A stretch of DNA of 64,000 nt from Paraburkholderia sp041321145. GTDB lineage: Bacteria > Pseudomonadota > Gammaproteobacteria > Burkholderiales > Burkholderiaceae. The notes below the pieces were generated by a model, which made no database searches, was not told the origin of the DNA, and was given only the letters and a program-made list of their open reading frames with translations. The stretch spans positions 491,256 through 555,255 of the forward strand of contig NZ_JBGGWA010000005.1 in NCBI RefSeq assembly GCF_041321145.1. Direction: 5' to 3'. Positions 26,327 through 35,475 of the stretch are shown piece after piece. Position 1 is the stretch's first letter. Every line of letters begins with the position of its first letter. Position numbers and translations under genes: made by a program.

Positions 26327-26674
26327 GTTTCTCCTACCTGTAGTGGTCAGTGAATTGCGCGAAGCGCACACGGTATGTGCACGCTTCACCGCCGGATTCT
26401 ACAAGCGCTAATACGATTTGCGCGACTCTTTTGTGTATAACAGCGAAGGTTTGTTGCGCGGCGCAGACTGCGCAACACATTTTGATGCTTGTTTTAGCGG
26501 GTAAACGTGTGTCGGCGTGTTTGGCCGAGGTCTTCAACACGAACACGTAACGCGCGTTACAAGTCGTTTCGATGCATGAATAGAGGCACTTTCGGCGCCG
26601 CGCGACGCCCGGCAGGTTGAATTGCGAGGCGCCCATGTGACATCGCCACGATGATCCGGGCGCGCTTCGGATCT
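26327..26674. promoter_or_regulatory. Upstream region of the HU-like gene with an imperfect palindrome
   Basis: No gene is seen in these 350 bp. An imperfect palindrome at 26361-26387 (GAAGCGCACAC facing GTGCACGCTTC) lies in the probable leader of the HU gene and could be an operator or an mRNA hairpin. Confidence 0.4.
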
Positions 26675-28153
26675 TTAACGAGCAAGGCGCGGCAGTATGC
26701 CGGCGAGCTTCGTGAGCGCCGCGTCGATATGTTCGACCGCGATGCTGCCGTAGCCGAAGATCAAGCCGGGCTGCGGCTTTGCGCGCCGATGAAACGGCGC
26801 GAGTCCGTACAAACCGATCGACGCTTCGCGCGCAGCGCTCACAAGCGCCGCCTCGGTCAATGGCGCTTTTAGCCGCGCTGCCATATGGATACCGGCGGTC
26901 GGCACGATCGGCTCGAACCACGGCGCGAGGCCGCCGTGCAGATGGTCCAGCAGCATCGCGCGGCGCGCCGCATAGGTCTTGTGCATGCGCCGAAGATGCT
27001 TGGCGAAGTCGCCGTTGAGCATGAAGGTCGCGAGCGCGGTTTGCGTGAGCGTGCAGCCATGCCAGTCGGCAATCTGCCGGGCCTTGAAGAGCGGACCATA
27101 GAGGGAAGCCGGGGGCACCACGTAACCCACCCGTAGCTCCGGAAAAATCGTTTTCGAGAATGTGCCCACATAAGCGACGAGACCGGCGCGGTCGAGACTT
27201 TTCAGCGGCTCCATCGGCCGGCCTTCGAAGCGGTACTCGCAGTCGTAATCGTCCTCGATGATCACGGCGCCGCGTTTCTGCGCCCATTCGAGCAACTCGA
27301 CGCGGCGCTCCAGACTCATCGGCATGCCGAGCGGGAATTGATGCGAGGGCGTCACGTAGACGAGCCGCGCCTTGTCCGGGAGCTTGCTCACCACCAGGCC
27401 TTCCTTGTCCACCGGCACCGGCACCACGCGTGCGCCCGTGGCCGTGAAGCAGGCATGGGCCGGCGGATAGCCGGGATCTTCGAGCGCTGCGATCTCACCG
27501 GGCCGCAACGTGATGCGCGCCATCAGATCGAGCGCGTGCTGCGCACCTTGCGTGACGATCACGTCTTCCCAGTTGCTCGCGACCGCCCGGTTGAACGCCA
27601 GGTAGCGCGAAATCGCGAGGCGCAATTCCTGTTCGCCGGCCGCGTCGCGATAGGTGCCTGGGCTCCGGGCCTGCGCTCGTAACGCGTGGTTCACGCAGCG
27701 GCGCCAGACGTCGAAGGGAAACAGCGATTTGTCGGTCGCGCCGCCGATGAAATCGTGCGGCGTGGCTACCGTGCGGCGCGGCATCGGCAACCTCTCGGGC
27801 ATCTGCTCCCATAGTGGCTGGGCGCGCGCAGCGGTTTTCGGTTTGGCCTGCGCCCGCTCGCGCGCCGATTCGGCGGCCAGCGCATGCGGCGAACGCTCCA
27901 CCGGCAGACGCTCCAAACCCTCGGCGACGAACGTGCCCGAACCGGCGCGCGCGCTCAGATAGCCTTCGGAGAGTAGCCGCTCGAATGCGTCGAGCGTGGT
28001 TTTGCGCGAAACACTGAGTTGCGTGGCGAGATCGCGCGTGGACGGCAAGCGCGTGCCGCCGGCGAGGCGCCCTTCGAGTATGCCGGCGCGCAATTGCCGG
28101 TAGATCTGTCCGGACAGATCGTGACGCCCTTCGACCGCGATATGGATCTCCAT
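26675..28153 (-). CDS. MocR/PdxR-type GntR regulator with aminotransferase domain
   Basis: The 492-residue protein combines an N-terminal GntR winged helix (residues 10-75; RLPSTRDLATQLSVSRKTTLDAFERL) with a fold-type I aminotransferase domain. The PLP-binding Lys is in YVGTFSKTIFPELRVGYV, and the cofactor Asp and Tyr are in EDPGYPPAH and IIEDDYDCEYR. MocR regulators sense PLP or amino-compound aldimines. It is divergent from the AhpD-like gene at 28268, its most likely target. The pyridoxine link of PdxR is possible but unproven here. Confidence 0.92.
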   Translation of the reverse strand: MEIHIAVEGRHDLSGQIYRQLRAGILEGRLAGGTRLPSTRDLATQLSVSRKTTLDAFERLLSEGYLSARAGSGTFVAEGLERLPVERSPHALAAESARERAQAKPKTAARAQPLWEQMPERLPMPRRTVATPHDFIGGATDKSLFPFDVWRRCVNHALRAQARSPGTYRDAAGEQELRLAISRYLAFNRAVASNWEDVIVTQGAQHALDLMARITLRPGEIAALEDPGYPPAHACFTATGARVVPVPVDKEGLVVSKLPDKARLVYVTPSHQFPLGMPMSLERRVELLEWAQKRGAVIIEDDYDCEYRFEGRPMEPLKSLDRAGLVAYVGTFSKTIFPELRVGYVVPPASLYGPLFKARQIADWHGCTLTQTALATFMLNGDFAKHLRRMHKTYAARRAMLLDHLHGGLAPWFEPIVPTAGIHMAARLKAPLTEAALVSAAREASIGLYGLAPFHRRAKPQPGLIFGYGSIAVEHIDAALTKLAGILPRLAR

Positions 28154-28267
28154 CCGAGTGGCTACCTTAAATATCCGAGAAATGGTTATTTCGAAAGACC
28201 AATGCCGACCGTAAGCTTACCTCTGTCGCCGCCATCGGAGCGGGAGACTCTCGATAAGGAACCACGC

Positions 28268-28705
28268 ATGCAATCACGTCTCGACTTCTACAAGGCCAGC
28301 CCGAGCGGCACCCGCGCCATGCTCGCGCTCGAAGAAACCATCGGTAAAAGCAGCATCGACAAGCCGCTCGCGGAACTGGTGCGGATCCGCGCGTCGCAGC
28401 TGAACGGCTGCGCGTTCTGCCTCGATATGCATGTGACGGACGCGCTTAAGCACGGGGAAACCGCGCGGCGTCTGGCGACGTTGGCGGCATGGCGCGAGGC
28501 GCCGTTCTTCACCGGGCGCGAGCGGGCTGCGCTCGAATGGACCGAAGCGGTCACGCTGGTCGCGCAAACGCACGTGCCGGACGAAGTGTGGGAGGCGGTG
28601 AAGCCGCATTTCACCGAGCAGGAGATCAGCGATCTGACGTTGCTGATCATTGCGATCAACGGCTGGAACCGGATTGCGGTTTCGTTCCGGAAAATGCCGG
28701 AGTAA
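28268..28705 (+). CDS. AhpD-like carboxymuconolactone decarboxylase-family protein
   Basis: The 145-residue protein carries the AhpD-core CxxC motif with downstream His in NGCAFCLDMHVTDALKHGE (residues 46-60), the proton-relay signature of alkylhydroperoxidase-like proteins. The start at 28268 follows AAGGA; the frame upstream runs into the MocR gene and is not used. Likely role is peroxide or carbonyl detoxification in the cytoplasm. Its divergence from a MocR regulator suggests control by an amino or PLP-related signal. Confidence 0.88.
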   Translation: MQSRLDFYKASPSGTRAMLALEETIGKSSIDKPLAELVRIRASQLNGCAFCLDMHVTDALKHGETARRLATLAAWREAPFFTGRERAALEWTEAVTLVAQTHVPDEVWEAVKPHFTEQEISDLTLLIIAINGWNRIAVSFRKMPE

Positions 28706-28717
28706 ATGCGGGTGGAC

Positions 28718-28739
28718 AAGCGGCGCATCCGCGCCGCTT
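28718..28739. terminator. Hairpin between convergent genes
   Basis: AAGCGGC and GCCGCTT pair over an 8-nt loop between the convergent AhpD-like and POT transporter genes. It could serve both strands; U-runs are weak. Confidence 0.45.
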
Positions 28740-28755
28740 CCGAAGCTACCGCAGA

Positions 28756-30297
28756 TTAGTCTGCCGCCACGCCGCTCAGCGCAGCGGTTTGCCGCGCGTT
28801 CTCACGCGCTTCGTCGCTACAACGCTGATGTTCGCGCGAGAGCTTGCGCATCAGCGGCAACAGCAGCACGGCGACCAGCGCGCCCACTGCCGCGAGCCAT
28901 CCCAGGCCTGTGAACAGCTTGGTATACAGAGGCAACGATTCGAGCGGGTCCAAATCGCCCGCCGGCATTTGCGCGAAGTTCGCGACCACGCTGCCCAGAT
29001 ACTGCGACACGCCGGTTGCCACGAAATAAGCGCCCATCATGAAGCCGCTCATACGCGCCGGCACATAGCGCGCGATCATCGCGAGACCCAGCCCGCTCAC
29101 CAGCAACTCGCCGAGCGAATACAGGCCGTAACCACCGACCATGAACCACGATGACACGCGCCCATTCACCGCGTAGTTACCGCTCCACGCATACACGAAA
29201 AAGCCGGCGGCCACCACCGCGAAGCCGAACGCGTACTTCACGGCCACCGACACGTCTTTCCCGCTCTTCGCGAGCTTCGTGTAGAGCAGCGCGAGCAGCG
29301 GGCTCATCACCATGATCCAGATGGGATTGAGCGCCTGGAACTGCGCGGCGCTCCATGTGAACAGCGTCTCGCCGAACAGCGTGAAGCGCGGATCGACATT
29401 GCGCAGCGCGAACAAGGTAAGCGACGTCGACATCTGCACGTAGAACACGAAGAACAGGATCACCTGCGCCGTCAGAATCAGCGCGGCAAACAAGCCCGAA
29501 CGCTCCGAGCGCTCGCACTTCACGAGCATGTAGCCGAAGATCGCCAGAATCGCAACGCCGGCCGTGTACACGCAGGCCACTGCGATCGCCTTGTGCTGCA
29601 GCACGAACATCGTCGCCGTGCCGAGCACGATGCCGCCCAGGGCCACCGCGCCGACGCGTTTCCAGCGGATCGGTTCGGCGTCCGGCGCGGAGCCGATATG
29701 CGCGAGCGTGCGGAACATGATGAAATAGTTCAGCAACGACAGCAGCATCCCCGCGCAGCAGACCGCGAACGCCGTGTGCCAGCCCCAATGATCCTTGATC
29801 CACGGCGTCGCGAGCATCGACACTGTCGAGCCGATGTTGACCGCCATGTAGTAGATCGTGAACGCGCTGTCGATGCGCGCGTCGTCGCCTTCGTAGATGC
29901 GGCGCACGAGGTTCGCGGCGTTCGCCTTGAAGAGCCCGTTGCCCACCACGATCACGCCGAGCGACGCGTACATGTAGCTCAATTGCTCGTTGGGCAGCGC
30001 CAGCATGAAATAACCGGCCGCCAGCACGACGGCGCCGAAGATCATGGTGCGGCGAGCGCCGAGAATCTTGTCGCCGATCCAGCCGCCGATCGACGGCGCC
30101 GCGTACACGAGCGCCGTAAATGCGCCCCACGTGAGGGTGGCGTGGCTGTCGGTGAAGCTCAGCTTGTCGATCATGAACAGGACCAGCAGCGCGGCCATCC
30201 CGTAGTAACCAAAGCGCTCCCACATCTCGATCAGAAACACCGTCGAAAACGAACGGGTCTGCGAAACGCGCGTGCTGGGGAAATTGGATGAATTCAT
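28756..30297 (-). CDS. POT/PTR-family proton-dependent oligopeptide transporter
   Basis: The 513-residue membrane protein shows the POT signatures: FLIEMWERFGYYGMAALLVL (the ExxERFxYY motif in helix 1), GGWIGDKILGARRT, GNGLFKANAANLVRRIY, and FTIYYMAVNIG. It imports di- and tripeptides with protons. GAGGTGCAAG precedes the ATG at 30297; a longer frame upstream is not supported. The gene is divergent from the XRE-cupin regulator, which may control it. Confidence 0.94.
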   Translation of the reverse strand: MNSSNFPSTRVSQTRSFSTVFLIEMWERFGYYGMAALLVLFMIDKLSFTDSHATLTWGAFTALVYAAPSIGGWIGDKILGARRTMIFGAVVLAAGYFMLALPNEQLSYMYASLGVIVVGNGLFKANAANLVRRIYEGDDARIDSAFTIYYMAVNIGSTVSMLATPWIKDHWGWHTAFAVCCAGMLLSLLNYFIMFRTLAHIGSAPDAEPIRWKRVGAVALGGIVLGTATMFVLQHKAIAVACVYTAGVAILAIFGYMLVKCERSERSGLFAALILTAQVILFFVFYVQMSTSLTLFALRNVDPRFTLFGETLFTWSAAQFQALNPIWIMVMSPLLALLYTKLAKSGKDVSVAVKYAFGFAVVAAGFFVYAWSGNYAVNGRVSSWFMVGGYGLYSLGELLVSGLGLAMIARYVPARMSGFMMGAYFVATGVSQYLGSVVANFAQMPAGDLDPLESLPLYTKLFTGLGWLAAVGALVAVLLLPLMRKLSREHQRCSDEARENARQTAALSGVAAD

Positions 30298-30671
30298 CTT
30301 GCACCTCGTGTTCGTGCGGTTGCGGCGGCGCGCGGGCCTGGCATTATGCGTCTCGCGCTTTGGTTTTGCAGTCGCACTGCGGCTAAAAAACGCATCCTTA
30401 CTGTCACTCTTCAACTCTCCTGATTCGTTTTGCATAAAGACGGACGCCGTTGTGTCTACCGTCGTCTTTACCCATACCCGCGTGCCGTTGCCTGAATTGA
30501 ACCGGGCAAATCGGCTGGGGCCGGTTTTACTTCTGGCAACATAGCGCGTTGTCTCAAATATGCGGTCCCTTGCAAGACCGGGCGCTCAATGGCCCGCATC
30601 CCGGCCTGGACCGCTATCAAACCATATTTACTTATATCAAACAAATTTTGACGGGCTCATTTCCTCCTGCT
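30298..30671. promoter_or_regulatory. Divergent promoter region between POT transporter and XRE-cupin regulator
   Basis: This 374-bp region holds no gene. Two copies of TATCAAAC at 30615-30622 and 30635-30642, 20 bp apart (about two helical turns) and embedded in AT-rich DNA just upstream of the regulator start, are a candidate operator for the XRE protein. Confidence 0.45.
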
Positions 30672-31244
30672 ATGGTCACGACAATTCAACAGAACAATCC
30701 GTCACTCGAACTCGGCAGCAAGATCCGCGCGCTGCGGCAACGGCTCAAGCGAACGCTGGATGACACGGCAACGGCGGCGGGTATCTCCAAGCCGTTTTTG
30801 TCGCAAATCGAGCGCGGCCTCGCGTCACCGTCCATCACTTCACTGGCCGGGATTGCCAATGCGCTCGGGGTGACGGTGCAGTATTTCGTCGACACACCAA
30901 GCGAAGAACGCTCGATGTGCCGCGGCGATCAGTTGAAGTTTTTCGGTTTTGCGGACTCGGCCAATCTGTTTGCCCGGTTGACCAATCTGACGGGCGGCCG
31001 TCAGCTGGAGGCGATCCTCGTCAGGATGCCGCCCGGGCAGAAGCGCTCCGAAGTCACCACGCATGCCGGTGAAGAGTTTATGTACGTGATCGAGGGCGAA
31101 GTGTCATTGACGCTGGAGGGCAAGTCGTTCGTGTTGCGGGCGGGAGACAGCGCGCATTACGAATCGACCGTGCCACATAGCTGGGTGAACACCGCGCGCA
31201 TTGAAACGGTGGTTGTCTGGGTGGGAACACCGAGACTGTTTTAA
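30672..31244 (+). CDS. XRE-family regulator with C-terminal cupin sensor domain
   Basis: The 190-residue protein has a helix-turn-helix of the Cro/C1 type (residues 15-70; TLDDTATAAGISKPFLSQIE) followed by a cupin-2 barrel with THAGEEFMYVIEGEVSLTLEG and GDSAHYESTVPHSWVN, which carry the metal-coordinating His/Glu pattern. Such proteins (PuuR-like) sense small metabolites such as polyamines or amino acids. I use the ATG at 30672; the frame is open to 30549 but that part has no family homology. The OprD-like porin follows on the same strand and the peptide transporter is divergent. Confidence 0.9.
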   Translation: MVTTIQQNNPSLELGSKIRALRQRLKRTLDDTATAAGISKPFLSQIERGLASPSITSLAGIANALGVTVQYFVDTPSEERSMCRGDQLKFFGFADSANLFARLTNLTGGRQLEAILVRMPPGQKRSEVTTHAGEEFMYVIEGEVSLTLEGKSFVLRAGDSAHYESTVPHSWVNTARIETVVVWVGTPRLF

Positions 31245-31549
31245 AGAGCAGGCCTCTTTTCCGGTTGATCCGGCTAGGGATTGTCTGCGTTACGCAATAT
31301 AAGGAATCCTACGTGCCGGACAAGCAACAAGGGCCGCCCTGGCCCGAACAGCGCGGATAACCGGGCGCCCTTGCGCCAGCGCGTTCTTCTCTCGACCTTT
31401 CCTGCGATTTCAACCGAAGAAACCCGTTTGTCTACGCGACGGCGCTGGCCGCGCTCGTGCCAGCGGCCTGTCATCAGCATGACGAACGATAAGCGTGAAC
31501 TGGCTAACCGCCAGCCAAGGACTCACCCCAATAAACAGAGACGTTCTAC
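31245..31549 (+). promoter_or_regulatory. Intergenic region before the OprD porin
   Basis: About 300 bp with no gene. A short AAAGAG/CTCTTT hairpin followed by TTTT at 31243-31259 may be a weak terminator of the XRE-cupin gene. The porin promoter should lie in the rest; I cannot assign boxes. Confidence 0.4.
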
Positions 31550-33121
31550 ATGAAGCATAGCCAAACAAAAAACCGGTCGAAGAAGACCCGTGCAACCACC
31601 TTCTTTTACTGCGCCTTCACCCTTCCCGCGCTGACCTTGGGCGCGAGTGCCTATGCCGATGACCTCGTGCCGGAACCTCCGTCCGATACGGCGAAAACTC
31701 AAACACTCGCGCAAACGTTGCCGTCTCCCATGCAACCGTCGCAAGCTTCGAAAGCGAACGCCGCCGGCAAGCGCAGGGCAGACCAGGGTGGTTCGGTGCG
31801 CAACGATCAACCCGACACCACCAATGCCGTCGTCAATGCGGAAGCCAACCAGATAGTCACGCCGCCCGCGCCCCCGTCGAGCCAGGCCGCGAGCAAAGGC
31901 TTCATCGCCGATAGCCATCTGAACCTGCAATTGCGCAACTACGCCGACTATTTCCAGGCGCCCACCGCGATCTACCGGCACGCGTGGGTTCAAGGCGTGC
32001 AAGCCAACTATGAATCCGGCTTCACGCAAGGGCCGGTGGGTTTCGGCGTCGATGCGTCGCTGTTCGGCGCGCTCAAGCTCGACGGCGGCAACGGCGCGAG
32101 CAACATGGTGCACGTAGGCAAAGACGGCGGCGGCTCGCAACAGCTGGCGTGGGCCTACCCTGGTATGTACGACATCAAGGGGCGCATTTCGGAAACGGTC
32201 GTGAAGTACGGTTTGCAGATCGTCACCAACCCGTTCCTCGAACCGCATGACAACCGTGCGCTGCCGCCGACCTTCCTCGGCGTCTCCATGGTCAGCAACG
32301 ATCCGGTCCACACGACGCTCGAGGGCGGCAGCTTCACCAAAGTCGACGCGCGCGGCCACACGAACCTGAGCAATCTGACCACCTCCTACGGCGGCACGCG
32401 CATCGACCGGCTGACCTACGTGGGCGGCACGTGGCACTATGCCAAAAACGGCGAGATGGCGCTGTATGCCAACCAGGCCGATGACGTCTGGCGTCAATAC
32501 TACGGTTCGGTCGCACAGTCGTTCGGCGATCCGACCACGATCAAGTGGAGCGGCCTCGCGAACATCTATGCGACGCACGATACCGGCGCGTCACGCCAGG
32601 GGCATATCAACAGCAACGCGTACAGCGTGTCCGTCTCCGCGCAACATGGCCCGCATGCGCTGCTGCTCGGCTACCAGCAGGTGCTCGGCGACCAGTTTTT
32701 CGATTACGTCAACGAGACCAACGGCATCTACCTGACCAACTCGATGGACGTCGACTACAATGCGCCGCATGAGCAGTCGCTGCAATTGCGTTATACGTTC
32801 GATGGTAAATATGCAGGTGTGCCTGGGCTCAAGGCCATGTTCTGGGGCCAGTATGGCTGGGGGGCGGACGCCTCGGCGGGTGCGGCGGACAATGCGTCGG
32901 CGTCGGCGCCGCTGCACAACCTGTACTGGAAGAACGGCGAACCGGTGCACGGCCACCATCACGAGTTCGGCTTCATTCCGAGCTATACGCTGCAAAGCGG
33001 CCGCTTCAAGGATACGAAAATCACGTTCATCGCGATGTGGCACAACGGCTCGTACTACTACTCCGACGGCAACAATATGGAGTACAGGCTGGTGGTGAAT
33101 GTGCCGGTGAAGGTGTTCTAG
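31550..33121 (+). CDS. OprD-family outer-membrane porin
   Basis: The 523-residue protein has a signal peptide (to SAYADDL) and then an unusual low-complexity Pro/Ser/Gln-rich stretch (residues 40-115). OprD features start at GFIADSHLNLQLRNYADYF: RHAWVQGVQANYESGFTQGPVGFGVDASLFG, the KYGLQIV stretch, and a C-terminal strand ending VPVKVF with terminal Phe. OprD porins take up basic amino acids, peptides or aromatic acids. Neighbouring peptide transporter and XRE-cupin gene suggest a linked uptake role; this is inference. A terminator follows. Confidence 0.9.
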   Translation: MKHSQTKNRSKKTRATTFFYCAFTLPALTLGASAYADDLVPEPPSDTAKTQTLAQTLPSPMQPSQASKANAAGKRRADQGGSVRNDQPDTTNAVVNAEANQIVTPPAPPSSQAASKGFIADSHLNLQLRNYADYFQAPTAIYRHAWVQGVQANYESGFTQGPVGFGVDASLFGALKLDGGNGASNMVHVGKDGGGSQQLAWAYPGMYDIKGRISETVVKYGLQIVTNPFLEPHDNRALPPTFLGVSMVSNDPVHTTLEGGSFTKVDARGHTNLSNLTTSYGGTRIDRLTYVGGTWHYAKNGEMALYANQADDVWRQYYGSVAQSFGDPTTIKWSGLANIYATHDTGASRQGHINSNAYSVSVSAQHGPHALLLGYQQVLGDQFFDYVNETNGIYLTNSMDVDYNAPHEQSLQLRYTFDGKYAGVPGLKAMFWGQYGWGADASAGAADNASASAPLHNLYWKNGEPVHGHHHEFGFIPSYTLQSGRFKDTKITFIAMWHNGSYYYSDGNNMEYRLVVNVPVKVF

Positions 33122-33152
33122 GCTGCGCGGGTTCTCGCTGGGTTGACAATCG

Positions 33153-33192
33153 AAAGGCATCACGTTGCTCACCGCAACGTGGCGCCTTTTTT
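33153..33192 (+). terminator. Rho-independent terminator of the OprD gene
   Basis: An AAAGGC/GCGCCTTT and CACGTTG/CAACGTG stem with one small bulge ends in six T residues, just after the porin stop and before the convergent IclR gene. Confidence 0.8.
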
Positions 33193-33201
33193 CAATCCCG
33201 C

Positions 33202-34080
33202 TTATCCCGCGATCCGCTCGGTCGTCATCGCGCGCGACAAGCCGTGCATCGGCCGGCGCAACGCGACATCGAACGGATTCGTTTGCGGACCGATCGCCTC
33301 GGCCTGACGCCGTAGCAATTCGACCACCATCGGCAAGCGGTCGTCGCCGAGACGCGCCGCCAGGGTGCCGACGCTCAACGCCGCCACCGCCACGCCGGCG
33401 CGGTCCAGAATCGGCACCGCCACGCCCGCCATGCCGTCGAGCACGCCGCTATTGCGCCCCGCGTACCCGAGTTGACGCACGCGTTCGATCTCGGTGCGCA
33501 AATACACTTCGTCCAGCACGCCATAGCCGCGAATGCGCGGCACGTTGAAGCGAATAATCTCCTCACGCTCTGCTTCCGGCAGGAACGCGAGAATCGCGAG
33601 ACTCCCCTGCCCGACACCCAGCGCTACGCGCCCGCCGATATCGCCGGTGAACGAGCGAATGGGAAACGGCCCTTCGCAGATGTCGAGACACACCGCGTCG
33701 AAACTACTTTTGACCAGCAGGAAAATCGTATCGCCGAGACTCGCGCACAGCCGTAGCAAGGCGGGGCGGCACAGCGTGCGCATGCCGCTCGGATTGCCGG
33801 CCTGCGCGGCGAGCGCGAAGAAATCGACACTCAGCCGATAGAGCTTGGAGCTTTCGTCCTGTTCGACGATGCCCTCCGCGATCAGCGCATGCAGGATGCG
33901 GTGCACAGTGCCTTGCGTGAGACCCACCGCTTTCGCGAGGCGAGTAACGCGGCCGCCGTCGGGTTGTGCTTCGGACAACGCGCGAATCACAGCGAAAGCG
34001 CGCTCCAGCATCCCGGGACCGGGCACGCTATCCGTTTCGGCCCGTGCGGCATCGACACCTCGTTTGGCGGCAGCATTCAT
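33202..34080 (-). CDS. IclR-family transcriptional regulator
   Basis: The 292-residue protein has an IclR winged helix (residues 24-85; RVTRLAKAVGLTQGTVHRILHALIAEG) and the C-terminal GAF-like effector domain (GGRVALGVGQGSLAILAFLPE, RGYGVLDEVYL, GVAGVAVPILDRAG-like stretch). The ATG at 34080 has GGAGC 7 nt upstream, better than a TTG at 34086. It is divergent from the ABC transporter/oxidase operon and likely controls it through the palindromes in 34140-34259. Confidence 0.92.
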   Translation of the reverse strand: MNAAAKRGVDAARAETDSVPGPGMLERAFAVIRALSEAQPDGGRVTRLAKAVGLTQGTVHRILHALIAEGIVEQDESSKLYRLSVDFFALAAQAGNPSGMRTLCRPALLRLCASLGDTIFLLVKSSFDAVCLDICEGPFPIRSFTGDIGGRVALGVGQGSLAILAFLPEAEREEIIRFNVPRIRGYGVLDEVYLRTEIERVRQLGYAGRNSGVLDGMAGVAVPILDRAGVAVAALSVGTLAARLGDDRLPMVVELLRRQAEAIGPQTNPFDVALRRPMHGLSRAMTTERIAG

Positions 34081-34139
34081 CTCCAACGCTCCAAATTATT
34101 TCATTGACCGGAACACTATAGAGGGTTTTATCCCTGAAT

Positions 34140-34149
34140 GGAATATTCC
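34140..34149. promoter_or_regulatory. Candidate IclR operator half (GGAATATTCC palindrome)
   Basis: The 10-bp perfect palindrome GGAATATTCC lies 60 bp from the regulator start codon. IclR-type operators are often GGAA-AT-TTCC-like, so it could mediate autoregulation. Confidence 0.5.
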
Positions 34150-34242
34150 GCTCCCGCCCTCCCTTTCCGCGCTTACCTCTGATTCATAGGGATTTTCCGG
34201 ACAACGCACAGCGGAACAGTCGAACCCCGTTTTATCAAAAAC

Positions 34243-34259
34243 ATTCCATTTAATGGAAT
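34243..34259. promoter_or_regulatory. Candidate IclR operator (17-bp palindrome)
   Basis: ATTCCATTTAATGGAAT has perfect 8-bp arms about one central base. It lies in the divergent region about 125 bp upstream of the operon's first gene and shares the TTCC/GGAA core with the site at 34140. A TTGACG at 34296 lies downstream as a possible -35 box. Confidence 0.6.
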
Positions 34260-34383
34260 TTTTTTAAATCTTATACCGGCAAACGGAATTTGAAATTGAC
34301 GCAACGTAATTTGGCTAGATAGAGTCGGCTCCATCAAGGCAGTAACCGATTGAACCGGTGTCGAACCATCCAGAGGCAAGATC

Positions 34384-35475
34384 ATGTCGTTCCTCACACT
34401 CACGGACGTAGCGAAATCGTTCGGCGATCTGCAGGCAGTCGCCGACGTGAACCTGTCGGTGGAAAAAGGCGAATTCGTTTCGTTGCTCGGGCCGTCCGGC
34501 TGCGGCAAGACCACCACGTTGCAGATGATCGCGGGCTTCGTCGAAACGACGCGCGGGCGCATCACGCTCGACGGCCGCGACATCACGCACATGAAGCCGA
34601 ACAAGCGCGGCCTCGGCATCGTGTTCCAAAGCTACGCGCTGTTCCCGCACATGAGCGTCGCGGACAACGTCGGCTTCGGGCTGGAGATGCGCAACGTCGA
34701 CAAGGCCGAGCGCCTGGAGCGCGTGCGCGAAGCGCTGGCGCTGGTGCGGCTCGACACGCTCGCGCATCGCTTCCCGCGTGAATTGTCCGGCGGTCAGCGG
34801 CAGCGTGTAGCGCTTGCACGCGCAATCGTGATCGCGCCACCCGTGCTGCTGCTCGACGAACCCATGTCGAACCTCGACGCCAAACTGCGCGAAGACATGC
34901 AGTTCGAACTGCGCGCCATTCAACGCAAGATTGGCACGACCACCATCATGGTCACGCACGACCAGTCGGAAGCGCTGTCGATCAGCGATCGCGTGGTGGT
35001 GATGGAAGCCGGCCGCATCACGCAAATCGACACGCCCTACGAAGCCTACGAGCGCCCTGAAAACCGATTCGTCTCGCAGTTCATCGGCAAGGCCAACATG
35101 CTGGCGGGCACGGTGGTGGCACGCAACGGCGACGCGATCCGCATCGACCTCGGGCACAACCTTGCCGAGACCGGCAACACCGCGCAACTGCCGATGCGCG
35201 AGCGCGTGATCGACGTCGGCGATGCAGTGACCTTGTGCATTCGCCCGGAAAAACTGCGCCTGTGCGCACCGGACGCGGGACGTCTGCCGGCCACCGTCAC
35301 AAGCCGCTTCTTCCTTGGCAGCCAGTGGCTGTATCGCGTGGATAGCCGCCTTGGCGAAGTGCTGGTGTGCTGCCAGAACGAGGGTACCGAACCACTGCCG
35401 GAAGGCGCCGCGGTCGGTGTCGACTGGAACAGTGAAGCGATCCGCTTCGTTCAACGGGATGCGCATCATGGCTAG
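34384..35475 (+). CDS. ABC transporter ATP-binding protein (PotA-like)
   Basis: The 363-residue ATPase has Walker A GPSGCGKTT (residue 36), Q-loop FQSYALFPHM, signature LSGGQRQRVALARAI, Walker B LLLDEPMSNLD, and a C-terminal TOBE region (from about 275). This is the spermidine/putrescine and iron importer type. It energises the two permeases that follow; the stop overlaps the first permease start by 8 bp. Substrate should be a small cationic or opine-like compound given the oxidase genes downstream, but this is inference. Confidence 0.94.
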   Translation: MSFLTLTDVAKSFGDLQAVADVNLSVEKGEFVSLLGPSGCGKTTTLQMIAGFVETTRGRITLDGRDITHMKPNKRGLGIVFQSYALFPHMSVADNVGFGLEMRNVDKAERLERVREALALVRLDTLAHRFPRELSGGQRQRVALARAIVIAPPVLLLDEPMSNLDAKLREDMQFELRAIQRKIGTTTIMVTHDQSEALSISDRVVVMEAGRITQIDTPYEAYERPENRFVSQFIGKANMLAGTVVARNGDAIRIDLGHNLAETGNTAQLPMRERVIDVGDAVTLCIRPEKLRLCAPDAGRLPATVTSRFFLGSQWLYRVDSRLGEVLVCCQNEGTEPLPEGAAVGVDWNSEAIRFVQRDAHHG

